Source of the DNA: Microlunatus speluncae
Lineage (GTDB): Bacteria; Actinomycetota; Actinomycetes; Propionibacteriales; Propionibacteriaceae
Direction of reading: 5' to 3'
Assembly (NCBI RefSeq): GCF_009299835.1
Contig: NZ_VKCZ01000001.1
Span: 372,001-436,000, forward strand
Length of the DNA: 64,000 nt
The first letter of the stretch is position 1, and each line of letters begins with the position of its first letter. Shown here piece after piece: positions 25,816 through 33,335 of this stretch. The notes below the pieces were generated by a model that searched no databases, had not been told where the DNA came from, and saw only the letters and a list, made by a program, of their open reading frames with translations. The position numbers and the translations under genes were made by a program.

Positions 25816-26949
25816 TCACTGACTGCCGGTCTGTCGCGGCGCGGTCGCCGTCGGGCGCTGCTCACGGAAACGATCCGGTCGGTACGGTGCCAGCTCCGGC
25901 ACCGGCTCGCCGAGGATCTCCCGGGCCGCCAACTCGCCGAGCAGCGGGGCCAGGGTGACGCCGCTGTGGCTGGCGAGCAGATAGAGCCGGTGGTCCGGAT
26001 CGGCGAACCCGGCGATCGGCAGGCCGTCGGCGGGCAGTGAGCGTTGGCCGACCCGAACGGTGATCGCGACCTCGGCCGCCGGCAGCAGCTCGGCCAGCCG
26101 GCGGGCCAGTTCGGGCCGGATCCGGTCCGGGGCCGGCTGCGCGGGGTCGGCCGAGTCGTCCAGCTCGAGCGCCTGGAGCAGCAACCCGCCGCCCCGGGCC
26201 GGCCGCACGCTGATCGCCGAGGTCATGATCACTCTGTCCGGCCGCCGGGGCAGTGGTGCGGTCTCGGCCAGATAGCCGACCGCCGCGTTCCCCGCCGCGG
26301 GTTCGATCATGGGGATCGGGACGCCTGCGGTGGCGGCCAGCGCTCCGGTCCAGCGTCCGGCGCAGACCGCGACGACGTCGAAATCCTCCGTGCCGGTGTC
26401 GAGCCGGAGCCGCGGCCCGTCGATCCCGCGGACCCGCTCGCCGGACCGAAGCCGGGCACCTCGCTCGGCCGCGGCGGCCAGTTGGATCTTGATCAACCGG
26501 TCCGGCCAGCAGTGGCCCTCGGTCGGAAACCAGGCGACCGCGTCGATGTCGGCCGGGATCATGATCATCGGCTCCAGCGCCCGGGCCTGCTCCGGGCTGA
26601 TCCACTCGGCCGGATAGTCGTCCGCGGTGAGCCGGTGCACCCGGGTGTCGAGTCGCTCGGCATGAGCCGGCTCGGTGGCGAACTCCAGCCGTCCGTTCGG
26701 TACGAACGCGTCGGCACCACGGGCCAACATCCGGTGGTGTGCGGCCAACCCGGCCGCGTTGAGCGCGTGGTAATCGGCCGGGTGCTTGTTGCTCGAGTTG
26801 ACCCAGGCGAAGGACAGGCCCGAGGTGCCGCTGCCGGGTTCGCCGGACTCGAAGAGCGTCACGGCCGCGTCGCGGCCGGCCAGCTCGGCCGCGACGGCGG
26901 TGCCGATCACGCCGGCGCCGATCACCGCGACCCGTGGTCTCGCGGCCAT
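25816..26949 (-). CDS. FAD-dependent amino acid oxidase (DAO family)
   Basis: A 377-residue flavoenzyme. It has an N-terminal Rossmann motif VAVIGAGVIGTAVAAELAGR with an ESG acid for FAD ribose, then SGLSFAWVNSSNKHPADYH. The C-terminal SLPADGLPIAGF and LASHSGVTLAPLLG match glycine/D-amino acid oxidases and demethylating dehydrogenases. The substrate is a small amino acid or N-methylated amine; it cannot be fixed from sequence. ATG 26949 is preceded by GAGGAGG about 6 nt upstream. It lies 30 bp downstream of the DM13 gene on the same strand. Confidence 0.83.
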   Translation of the reverse strand: MAARPRVAVIGAGVIGTAVAAELAGRDAAVTLFESGEPGSGTSGLSFAWVNSSNKHPADYHALNAAGLAAHHRMLARGADAFVPNGRLEFATEPAHAERLDTRVHRLTADDYPAEWISPEQARALEPMIMIPADIDAVAWFPTEGHCWPDRLIKIQLAAAAERGARLRSGERVRGIDGPRLRLDTGTEDFDVVAVCAGRWTGALAATAGVPIPMIEPAAGNAAVGYLAETAPLPRRPDRVIMTSAISVRPARGGGLLLQALELDDSADPAQPAPDRIRPELARRLAELLPAAEVAITVRVGQRSLPADGLPIAGFADPDHRLYLLASHSGVTLAPLLGELAAREILGEPVPELAPYRPDRFREQRPTATAPRQTGSQ

Positions 26950-26979
26950 GGATCCTCCTCGGATTCCGGTCAGTCAGGA

Positions 26980-27576
26980 TCAGAGGTCGACCGGTGCGGT
27001 CCCGAACGCGACGTCGAACCGGTCGCACCAGATCACCACCGAGGTCAGCCCGTCCAGCTCCGCGTCCTCGGGGATCACGTAGTTCTGGTTGCCACGGTTG
27101 GCCTTGAGCGCGCCCAGCTTCACATACCGGCCGTCGTCGTAGGAACCCCACTCGCCACCGCTGGGCTGGTCGGTGATCCAGACGTGCAGGTCCGGCCCGT
27201 CGGAGGTGTCCAGGTCTTCCAGCCGCAGCACCCGCCGCCCGTCGGCCAGCTGCCGCAGCACGGCCGAGCCGGAGGTGCCGTGCTCGGCGTCCTCGAACGT
27301 GCCCCGCGCCAGCACCCGGTCCCGCTGCTTCGGGCTCGGGGTCGGCCGCGCCGACGGGCTGCGGTCCGGGTCGGGCTTCGGGGTCGGCGTACGGTCGTCG
27401 CCCGGAGTCGGCTCAGGGCTCGCCGGATCGGCCGCCGGCGCTGACGGCACCGTGCCCGGGTCCGCCTCGTCGACGGTGCTCGAAGTGAACAGCCGCCACG
27501 GCTGAAACAGCCACAACCCCGCGACCAGGGCCAGCACCACGACCACGGCCGCCACGGGAAGGAGAATGCGTCGCAT
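26980..27576 (-). CDS. Membrane-anchored DM13 domain protein
   Basis: A 198-residue protein. An N-terminal hydrophobic anchor (ILLPVAAVVVVLALVAGLWLF) is followed by a Pro/Asp/Ser-rich linker of about 60 residues and a C-terminal DM13 domain. The DM13 motifs are GTFEDAEHGTSGSAVL, DGPDLHVWITD, GRYVKLGALKANRGNQNYVIP and VVIWCDRFDVAFGTA. DM13 domains carry a conserved Cys (here in IWCDRF) and are proposed to take part in extracytoplasmic redox reactions. Start ATG 27576 has CATGCT 6 nt upstream, a weaker version of the leaderless pattern. The adjacent oxidase gene is probably co-transcribed. Confidence 0.82.
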   Translation of the reverse strand: MRRILLPVAAVVVVLALVAGLWLFQPWRLFTSSTVDEADPGTVPSAPAADPASPEPTPGDDRTPTPKPDPDRSPSARPTPSPKQRDRVLARGTFEDAEHGTSGSAVLRQLADGRRVLRLEDLDTSDGPDLHVWITDQPSGGEWGSYDDGRYVKLGALKANRGNQNYVIPEDAELDGLTSVVIWCDRFDVAFGTAPVDL

Positions 27577-27666
27577 CGTCCCAGCATGGCTGGCCGCGGC
27601 GGCCGCCGGGCCGCTCGCCGGGCCCGGCCGGCCTTACCGATCGGTGACGTTTCTCGGGTTCGGGCG

Positions 27667-27705
27667 TTGTCCACAGCTAGGCTCGGGCGAATCCGCTTGT
27701 CCACA
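27667..27705 (+). promoter_or_regulatory. Two DnaA boxes (TTGTCCACA) upstream of ssb
   Basis: Perfect TTGTCCACA boxes at 27667-27675 and 27697-27705, in the same orientation and 30 bp apart. This is the favoured DnaA box of high-GC actinobacteria such as Streptomyces. They lie 90-125 bp before the ssb start, in the gap shared with the divergent DM13 gene, and may place ssb under DnaA control. Confidence 0.65.
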
Positions 27706-27792
27706 GATTTTCGACGAGGCGAACGATTCCGGGCGGCCTCGCCATCCTCCTTCGTGAGATGTCCGAACGGACCAGGAGAGAGGGAAGAGCAG

Positions 27793-28293
27793 ATGGATAC
27801 CTATGTCAGCATGACCGGGTGGGTCGGCGGCGCCGTCGAATATCGGTGCCTGACCTCGCCCGATCGCAGCTACACCACGCACCATGCGTCGTTCCGGCTG
27901 GCCGCGACCCCGCGGGTCAGGCGGGGCGGCGTCTGGATCGACGGCGTGACCAACTGGATCACCGTGGTCTGCTTCCGCGCACTGGCCCAGAACGTCGGAT
28001 CGAGCGTCAGCAAGGGCGACCCCGTGCACGTCTGGGGCAAGCTGCGCCGAGAGACCTGGGAGCGGGACGGCGAGACCAACGAGCGCACGGTGATCGAAGC
28101 GGTGACGGTCGGCCACGACCTGGCCCGAGGCACCAGCATGTTCAAGAAGACCGAGCGCAACCAGCCGTACGAGGAGGCCGACATGGGCGACCTGATCGAG
28201 ACGGTGGAGCGATCCGACGGAGCTGAGGACGACCTCGACGGCGCCGAGCCGGCATCGGCCGAGGCGTCGGCGGATCGGCTGGCCATGGCTTGA
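27793..28293 (+). CDS. ssb: Single-stranded DNA-binding protein
   Basis: A 166-residue protein with an N-terminal OB fold of about 115 residues (TGWVGGAVEYRC, ASFRLAATPRVRRGGVWIDG, WITVVCFRALAQNVGSSVSKGDPVHVWGKLR) and an acidic, flexible tail. It coats ssDNA during replication, repair or uptake. The tail ends SADRLAMA and lacks the DDDIPF-type acidic tip of housekeeping SSB. This is therefore probably the second (SsbB-like) paralogue, not the copy next to rpsF/rpsR. ATG 27793 has AGGAGAGAGGGAAG upstream. Two DnaA boxes precede it, and a terminator hairpin lies at 28307-28340. Confidence 0.9.
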   Translation: MDTYVSMTGWVGGAVEYRCLTSPDRSYTTHHASFRLAATPRVRRGGVWIDGVTNWITVVCFRALAQNVGSSVSKGDPVHVWGKLRRETWERDGETNERTVIEAVTVGHDLARGTSMFKKTERNQPYEEADMGDLIETVERSDGAEDDLDGAEPASAEASADRLAMA

Positions 28294-28306
28294 TCGCTTC
28301 GGGGCG

Positions 28307-28340
28307 CGAGGGTCGCGGTGCGGTTTCATCGTGACCCTCG
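28307..28340. terminator. Hairpin terminator after ssb
   Basis: CGAGGGTC (28307-28314) and GACCCTCG (28333-28340) form a perfect 8-bp stem with an 18-nt loop, 14 bp beyond the ssb stop. There is no T-run. Confidence 0.5.
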
Positions 28341-28450
28341 AGCCGATGGTGGCGGGTCCGGGTCGGGCGGGATCACGGTTGTGGCGGCCGCTGGCATACT
28401 TGGCGGTTGCACACCCACAGAAGTCCCAATCGTGAAGGCATGCGCATTCC

Positions 28451-30133
28451 ATGGCTGAGTACGTTTACTCGTTGCACAACGTCCGCAAGACCCTCGGTGA
28501 GAAGCTCATCCTGGACAACGTCACCCTCGACTTCCTGCCGGCCGCGAAGATCGGCGTCGTCGGCCCGAACGGTGCCGGCAAGTCGACCCTGCTGAAGGTG
28601 ATGGCGGGGCTGGAGCACACCAACAACGGTGAGGCGCGGCTGGCCAAGGAGGCCACCGTCGGCATCCTGCTGCAGGAGCCGCCGCTGACCGAGGGCAAGA
28701 CCGTCCTGGAAAACATCGAGGAAGCGGTCGCCGAGACCAAGGCGCTGTCTCGCCGGTACAACGAGGTGGCCGAGGCGATGGCCGACCCGGATGCCGACTA
28801 CGACGCGCTGCTGGCCGAGATGGGTGAGCTGCAGACGGAGCTGGATCGCCGCGACGCGTGGGAGGTGGACTCGCAGCTCGAGCAGGCGATGGACGCACTG
28901 CGCTGCCCGCCCGGTGACGCCGACGTCAGCATCCTGTCCGGTGGCGAGCGGCGCCGGGTGGCGTTGTGCAAGCTGCTGCTGCAACAGCCCGACCTGCTGT
29001 TGCTGGACGAGCCGACCAACCACCTGGACGCCGAGTCGGTGCACTGGCTGGAGGGCCACCTGAAGACCTATCCGGGCGCCGTCCTCGCGGTGACCCACGA
29101 TCGGTACTTCCTGGACAACGTCGCGGAGTGGATCCTCGAGATCGACCGGGGCAAGACGCACCCGTACGAGGGCAACTACTCGACCTACCTGGAGACCAAG
29201 CGGTCCCGGCTGCAGTTGGAGGGTCGCAAGGACGCCAAGCGGGCCAAGATCCTGGAGCGCGAGCTGGAGTGGGTCCGGTCCAACCCGAAGGCTCGGCAGG
29301 CCAAGAACCGGGCCCGACTGGCCCGTTACGAGGAGCTCGCGTCCGAGGCGGAGCGCACCCGCAAGCTCGACTTCGAGGAGATCAACGTCCCGCCGGGCCC
29401 GCGGCTGGGCAACGTGGTGCTCGAGGTCGACAAGCTGGTCAAGGGGTATGGTGACCGGCAGCTCTTCGACGGGTTGTCCTTCTCGCTGCCCCGGGCCGGC
29501 ATCGTCGGTGTCGTCGGGCCCAACGGCGTCGGCAAGTCGACGCTGTTCCGGATGATCGTCGGCGAGGAGACTCCGGAGGGCGGCTCGCTGAAGCTGGGCG
29601 AGACGGTCAAGGTGTCCTACGTCGACCAGAGCCGGTCCGGCCTGGACCCGAAGCGGAACGTCTGGGAGGTCGTCTCCGACGGTCTTGATCACATCAAGGT
29701 CGCCAGCTTCGAGATGCCGTCCCGGGCCTATGTCGCCTCGTTCGGCTTCAAGGGCCCGGATCAGCAGAAGCCGTCCGGGGTGTTGTCCGGCGGTGAGCGG
29801 AACCGGCTGAACCTGGCGCTGACGCTCAAGATCGGCGGCAACCTGCTGCTGCTCGACGAGCCGACCAACGACCTGGACGTGGAGACCCTGCAGTCGCTGG
29901 AGGACGCGCTGCTGGAGTTCCCCGGCTGCGCCGTGGTGATCTCCCACGACCGGTGGTTCCTGGACCGGGTGGCGACGCACATCCTGGCCTGGGAGGGGAC
30001 CGAGGAGCAGGAGGCCTCCTGGTTCTGGTTCGAGGGCAACTTCGCCGACTACGAGGCCAACAAGATCGAGCGCCTCGGCGCCGAGGCCGCCCGGCCGCAC
30101 CGGACCACCCACCGGCGACTGACCCGGTCCTGA
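28451..30133 (+). CDS. ettA: Energy-dependent translational throttle protein EttA (ABC-F ATPase)
   Basis: A 560-residue ribosome-associated ABC-F protein with two ATPase domains. Domain 1 has Walker A GPNGAGKST, signature LSGGERRRVALCK and Walker B LLLLDEPTNHLD. Domain 2 has GPNGVGKST, LSGGERNRLNLAL and LLLLDEPTNDLD. The EttA-specific arm is between the first Walker A and signature. The C-terminal WFEGNFADYEANK matches EttA (usually about 555 residues). It binds the ribosomal E site and gates translation elongation according to ADP/ATP ratio. ATG 28451 has GAAGG upstream within a leader of unclear length. The small gene at 30153 follows by 20 bp and may be co-transcribed. Confidence 0.95.
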   Translation: MAEYVYSLHNVRKTLGEKLILDNVTLDFLPAAKIGVVGPNGAGKSTLLKVMAGLEHTNNGEARLAKEATVGILLQEPPLTEGKTVLENIEEAVAETKALSRRYNEVAEAMADPDADYDALLAEMGELQTELDRRDAWEVDSQLEQAMDALRCPPGDADVSILSGGERRRVALCKLLLQQPDLLLLDEPTNHLDAESVHWLEGHLKTYPGAVLAVTHDRYFLDNVAEWILEIDRGKTHPYEGNYSTYLETKRSRLQLEGRKDAKRAKILERELEWVRSNPKARQAKNRARLARYEELASEAERTRKLDFEEINVPPGPRLGNVVLEVDKLVKGYGDRQLFDGLSFSLPRAGIVGVVGPNGVGKSTLFRMIVGEETPEGGSLKLGETVKVSYVDQSRSGLDPKRNVWEVVSDGLDHIKVASFEMPSRAYVASFGFKGPDQQKPSGVLSGGERNRLNLALTLKIGGNLLLLDEPTNDLDVETLQSLEDALLEFPGCAVVISHDRWFLDRVATHILAWEGTEEQEASWFWFEGNFADYEANKIERLGAEAARPHRTTHRRLTRS

Positions 30134-30152
30134 TCCGGGTACGGGGCCGGTC

Positions 30153-30608
30153 ATGGTTGACGCCAAGGACAAGGAGCTGCCGTCGCCGGCCCATCAAGCG
30201 CCCGAGGGTGTCGATGATCAGACGGTGACGGCGGTCGGCAAGCTCACCGAGGCCCTGGAGACCTGCGAGCGCGCCCGCGGTCAGCTGTACGCGTTCCACC
30301 AGCTCACCGGCTCGGCCGACATCAAGCTCGGCGAGGCCCTGACCGAGTTGCGCGAGGCCGGTCACGCCGACCTGGCGGACCGGATCGAGTCCGACCTGTG
30401 GGGCCGCAACGTGCTGCCCGGCCGCTGGACCTTCCAGATCGTCGAGGAGTACGACGACGGCTACTGGTCGGTCTTCCGCGCCTACGAGCAGGAGGCGCGC
30501 GATCAGCTGCTGGCCGGCCGGCGCCACGTCTACGAAGCCCGACTGAAGCAGCAGGAGCGGACCATCGGCCGCCCGGGCCACGAGGCGACCCCGGACGAAC
30601 TCACCTGA
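30153..30608 (+). CDS. Conserved hypothetical protein
   Basis: A 151-residue, soluble, charged, mostly helical protein (AVGKLTEALETCERARGQLYAFHQLTGSADIKLGEAL, then WTFQIVEEYDDGYW and HVYEARLKQQERTIGRPGHEATPDEL). I know similar actinobacterial hypothetical proteins but no function. ATG 30153 starts 20 bp after ettA. Its last 81 bp are duplicated as a degenerate fragment at 31045-31124, about 520 bp downstream. Confidence 0.7.
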   Translation: MVDAKDKELPSPAHQAPEGVDDQTVTAVGKLTEALETCERARGQLYAFHQLTGSADIKLGEALTELREAGHADLADRIESDLWGRNVLPGRWTFQIVEEYDDGYWSVFRAYEQEARDQLLAGRRHVYEARLKQQERTIGRPGHEATPDELT

Positions 30609-30737
30609 GCCCTCGGTCCGCGGAGCGGATCCCGATCTGGCCGGGGATCTGTTTGTTCGTTCCCTGAGCTTGTCGAAGGGCGTGGGGCGGTGATCGGGCC
30701 CGGCTCTTCGACAGGCTCCTTCTCAGGTGGGAGCGTC

Positions 30738-30947
30738 CGTTCCCTGAGCCCGTCGAAGCATGTCCTGAGCTTGTCGAAGGGGGCAAGCCAGGAGATACCT
30801 CCCCCCGGGATCGCGGCCTACCGGCCGAAAGACGCACCAAGAGCGGATGGGTTTGGACTGTCGGCGGGGCTTACGGCCGACCGCCGGTTCGGCCCGAGTG
30901 TTCGATGCTTTTCGTCGAGCGGTCACTTCGGGCACGGACTTCCCTCG
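30738..30947 (+). repeat. 210-bp direct repeat, copy B1
   Basis: This block is nearly identical to 31247-31456, with a few substitutions and two compensating 1-nt indels (a G in the AAGGGG run and a T in GCTTTTCG). It begins with CCGTTCCCTGAGC and ends with ACTTCCCTCG. It has no coding conservation: the indels break any shared frame. Confidence 0.85.
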
Positions 30948-31044
30948 GATCCACCAATCGGCGCGGTCACCCGGCTTCGCGCCCCTTACTCGCGCTTCGC
31001 AACCGTTATAGGTGGGGCGAAGCCGCACAAAGTGGCGCGAAGCC

Positions 31045-31124
31045 GTCTACGAGGCCCGACTGAAGCAGGACGAGCGGCCCATCGGCCGCCCGGGCCACCA
31101 GGCCACCCAGACGAACTCACCTGA
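31045..31124 (+). pseudogene. Duplicated 3' fragment of the gene at 30153
   Basis: 80 bp matching 30528-30608. It encodes VYEARLKQDERPIGRPGHQAT in place of VYEARLKQQERTIGRPGHEAT, then loses frame before the ancestral stop through a 1-nt deletion. It has no start or upstream part of the gene, so it is a remnant of tandem duplication. Confidence 0.7.
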
Positions 31125-31246
31125 TCCCCTCCGCCCTTCCTCGCCGACGCGACTGTTCTCGGCCGGCGCGAAGGCTGTGGGAGTCGTGGGGACCGATAGC
31201 GGTCGCGGCCGCGGTGCGGATGCCGAGCTGGCCGGCGTCTGTTGGT

Positions 31247-31456
31247 CCGTTCCCTGGGCCTGTCGAAGCATGTCCTGAGCCTGTCGAAGGGGGCAAGCCA
31301 GGAGATACCTCCCCCCGGGATTGCGGCCTACCGGCCGAAAGACGCACCAAGAGCGGATGGGTTTGGACTGTCGGCGGGGCTTACGGCCTACCGCCGGTTC
31401 GGCCCGAGTGTTCGATGCTTTCGTCGAGTGGTCACTTCGGGCACGGACTTCCCTCG
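31247..31456 (+). repeat. 210-bp direct repeat, copy B2
   Basis: Second copy of the block at 30738-30947, 509-510 bp downstream. It is followed immediately by a C-type block that resembles 31146-31229. Confidence 0.85.
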
Positions 31457-31538
31457 ACGCGACTGTTCTCGGCCGGCGCGAAGGCTGTGGGGGTCGCGGG
31501 GACCGATAGCGGTCGCGGCGCGGAGCGGATGCCGGATC

Positions 31539-33335
31539 TCAGTCGCCGGCCAGGTGGTTGATCAGCGCCTCGGCGGTCCGGCGGGTCGCGAGGGTGATCC
31601 GATCGCCGGGGCGTGCGCTCGGCGGAGGCGGCGGGATCGCGGCTACGGTCCAGCCCGTTTGTCGGGCCAGGCGGTCCAGCGGGCGTCGGTCCAGGGTGCG
31701 GTCACCGGTGAGGATCATGATCGCGGCTCGCTCGGCGCCGGTGCGGGCCACGGCGCGGCGGATCGCGGCGACCCAGGGACCGGGATCGAGCGCAGATCCG
31801 GCTGGGGAGTTGGCGGACGCCTCGGGTCGGAGCTCGTCCGGCCTGGGCGACGGGGCGCGGCTACCGGGTCGGCCGGTGGGGGCGACGGATCGCGGGCCCC
31901 GGTGGAGGTTCGCCAGGTCGGTGGGGCTCAGGACTCTGGGGCTGCCGTGCTCGTCGATGATCAGGACCTCCGTCCGGATGGTGCGACCCAGCCGGTGCAG
32001 GAGACCGTGAACAGTGAGAGCGACAGCCTGCCCGGCGACGCCGGTGATCGGATCGGCCGAGGCGCCGTCGATGATCAGCACGATCGCCTCGGGGTCGTCC
32101 TGATCATGCTCGCCGGCCGCCGCGAGTCGCCGCCGGAGCTCCGGGGTGAGGGCCCGGCGGAGGGCGGCGGCGGGGAGCCGGCGGCGGGCGCGCAGCGCGG
32201 TGCCGCGGTCGCCGAGGAGGGGACGGGCGATCCGACGGAGGCGCGCGAGGTCGGTCTCGGCCCGGTGGCCGAGGAGGCGGGCGACGGCGTCCTCGTCGAG
32301 GTCATCGAGGCCGGCGCCGGGGTAGTCCTGAGCCAGCCCGTGCTCGAGTTGATCAAGGTCGGCGATCTCGGCGATCGGGTCGATCAGATCGGCACCCAGA
32401 TAGCCGGCCGTTACGTGGCGGTCGGCGAGCCGCTTGTCGGGGTGGTGCGGATCATCGTGGTGGGGCAGGTCGTCGCGGTGGTGCAGGGCGTCGGGGTGGT
32501 GCAGGGCGTCGGGGTGGGGCAGGTGGTCCGGGCGGTGCAGGCCGTCGAGTTGCCGGTGGAGCAGGTCGATCAGGCCGGTCAGCCGCGGCTCGGATTCGAT
32601 CAAGGTCCGCCAGGCGGCCGACAGTCGATCCCGGTCCCGCTCGTCGAGGGTGGACAGCAACCGATGGTGCGCCGATCGCCGCCAGGCGAGCTCGTCGACC
32701 ATCCGGTCGAAGGTCCGCTCGGCCGGCGGGTGGTTCGTGATCATGGTCAGCAGTGGCCCGAGCAACGGCTCGCCGTCCTCGGACAGCGGCACGTCGGAGT
32801 CCGGCCGGTCGCGCCATCCCGGGGCGATCAGCGCGGCACACCGTTCGATCGCGGCGACCATGGCGGTTAACGCGGCCCGACCGAGCCGGCTCCAGCGCGC
32901 GATGGCGCGATCGACGAGGACCTGGTGGACGGAGGCGGTGATCACGGCGCGGGCTCCGGCGAAGATCTCCGCCGCCGCGGCCGAACGCCAGCGACGATGG
33001 GCCAACAGTTGGTACGCCAGCGCCGCCGAACCGGGCCGGTGACGCAGCTCGGCCTCCTCGAACCGGGCCAGATCATCGGGATCGGCGAACAGCACCCGCT
33101 GCTCCAGCCGTGCCGCCTCCTCAACCGTTGCCGCCACGCGCTCCAGCACCGGATCCACCGCCAGCACCTGATCGATCACGGCCCGCCGCCGGGCGGCGAC
33201 CGGCTGGAGACCGCGCAGGCCGACGACGCCGGCCGGTTCGTGGCCGTCCATGATCAGCGTGGCGACGGCGTCGTCGGCCGGGACGCCGTCCAGGATCAGC
33301 TCGGCGACCAGATCGAGCGGGGCCGGCGAGCTCAC
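31539..33335 (-). CDS. VWA-like partner protein of a MoxR-type ATPase, with His/Asp-rich tract
   Basis: A 598-residue protein. A helical N-terminal region of about 270 residues is followed by a striking tract of about 35 residues rich in His, Asp and Pro (pieces such as HRPDHLPHPDALHH and HHDDPHHPDK), then an acidic helical region. The C-terminal domain resembles von Willebrand factor A (AIVLIIDGASADPITG, TEVLIIDEHGSPR, RAAIMILTGDRT). The MIDAS motif, normally DxSxS, reads DGASA, so metal binding by this site is doubtful. Start GTG overlaps the ATPase stop by 4 bp (GTGA), so the two are coupled. Such pairs usually insert metals or remodel complexes; the target is unknown. Confidence 0.7.
   Translation of the reverse strand: MSSPAPLDLVAELILDGVPADDAVATLIMDGHEPAGVVGLRGLQPVAARRRAVIDQVLAVDPVLERVAATVEEAARLEQRVLFADPDDLARFEEAELRHRPGSAALAYQLLAHRRWRSAAAAEIFAGARAVITASVHQVLVDRAIARWSRLGRAALTAMVAAIERCAALIAPGWRDRPDSDVPLSEDGEPLLGPLLTMITNHPPAERTFDRMVDELAWRRSAHHRLLSTLDERDRDRLSAAWRTLIESEPRLTGLIDLLHRQLDGLHRPDHLPHPDALHHPDALHHRDDLPHHDDPHHPDKRLADRHVTAGYLGADLIDPIAEIADLDQLEHGLAQDYPGAGLDDLDEDAVARLLGHRAETDLARLRRIARPLLGDRGTALRARRRLPAAALRRALTPELRRRLAAAGEHDQDDPEAIVLIIDGASADPITGVAGQAVALTVHGLLHRLGRTIRTEVLIIDEHGSPRVLSPTDLANLHRGPRSVAPTGRPGSRAPSPRPDELRPEASANSPAGSALDPGPWVAAIRRAVARTGAERAAIMILTGDRTLDRRPLDRLARQTGWTVAAIPPPPPSARPGDRITLATRRTAEALINHLAGD

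Larger units (their letters stand above)
30609..31538. other. Gene-free 930-bp region built from duplicated blocks and short repeats
   Basis: No intact gene. The order is: tail of the 30153 gene, partial block C, block B1 (30738-30947), degenerate gene tail (31045-31124), block C (about 31146-31229), block B2 (31247-31456), then a third C-like block (about 31455-31537) ending at the VWA-like gene stop. Copies of CCTGAGCTTGTCGAAGG and CCTGAGCCTGTCGAAGG occur near 30662, 30743, 30763, 31252 and 31273, with an inverted one near 30704. Confidence 0.75.

Noticed and set aside
27577..27792. DnaA boxes upstream of ssb as the replication origin
   Set aside because: There are only two boxes, no AT-rich unwinding element, and no dnaA, dnaN or rpmH nearby.
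30656..31290. CCTGAGCCTGTCGAAGG repeats as a CRISPR array
   Set aside because: The copies are few, unevenly spaced, in both orientations and without unique spacers of constant length; they recur elsewhere in the window as dispersed repeats.
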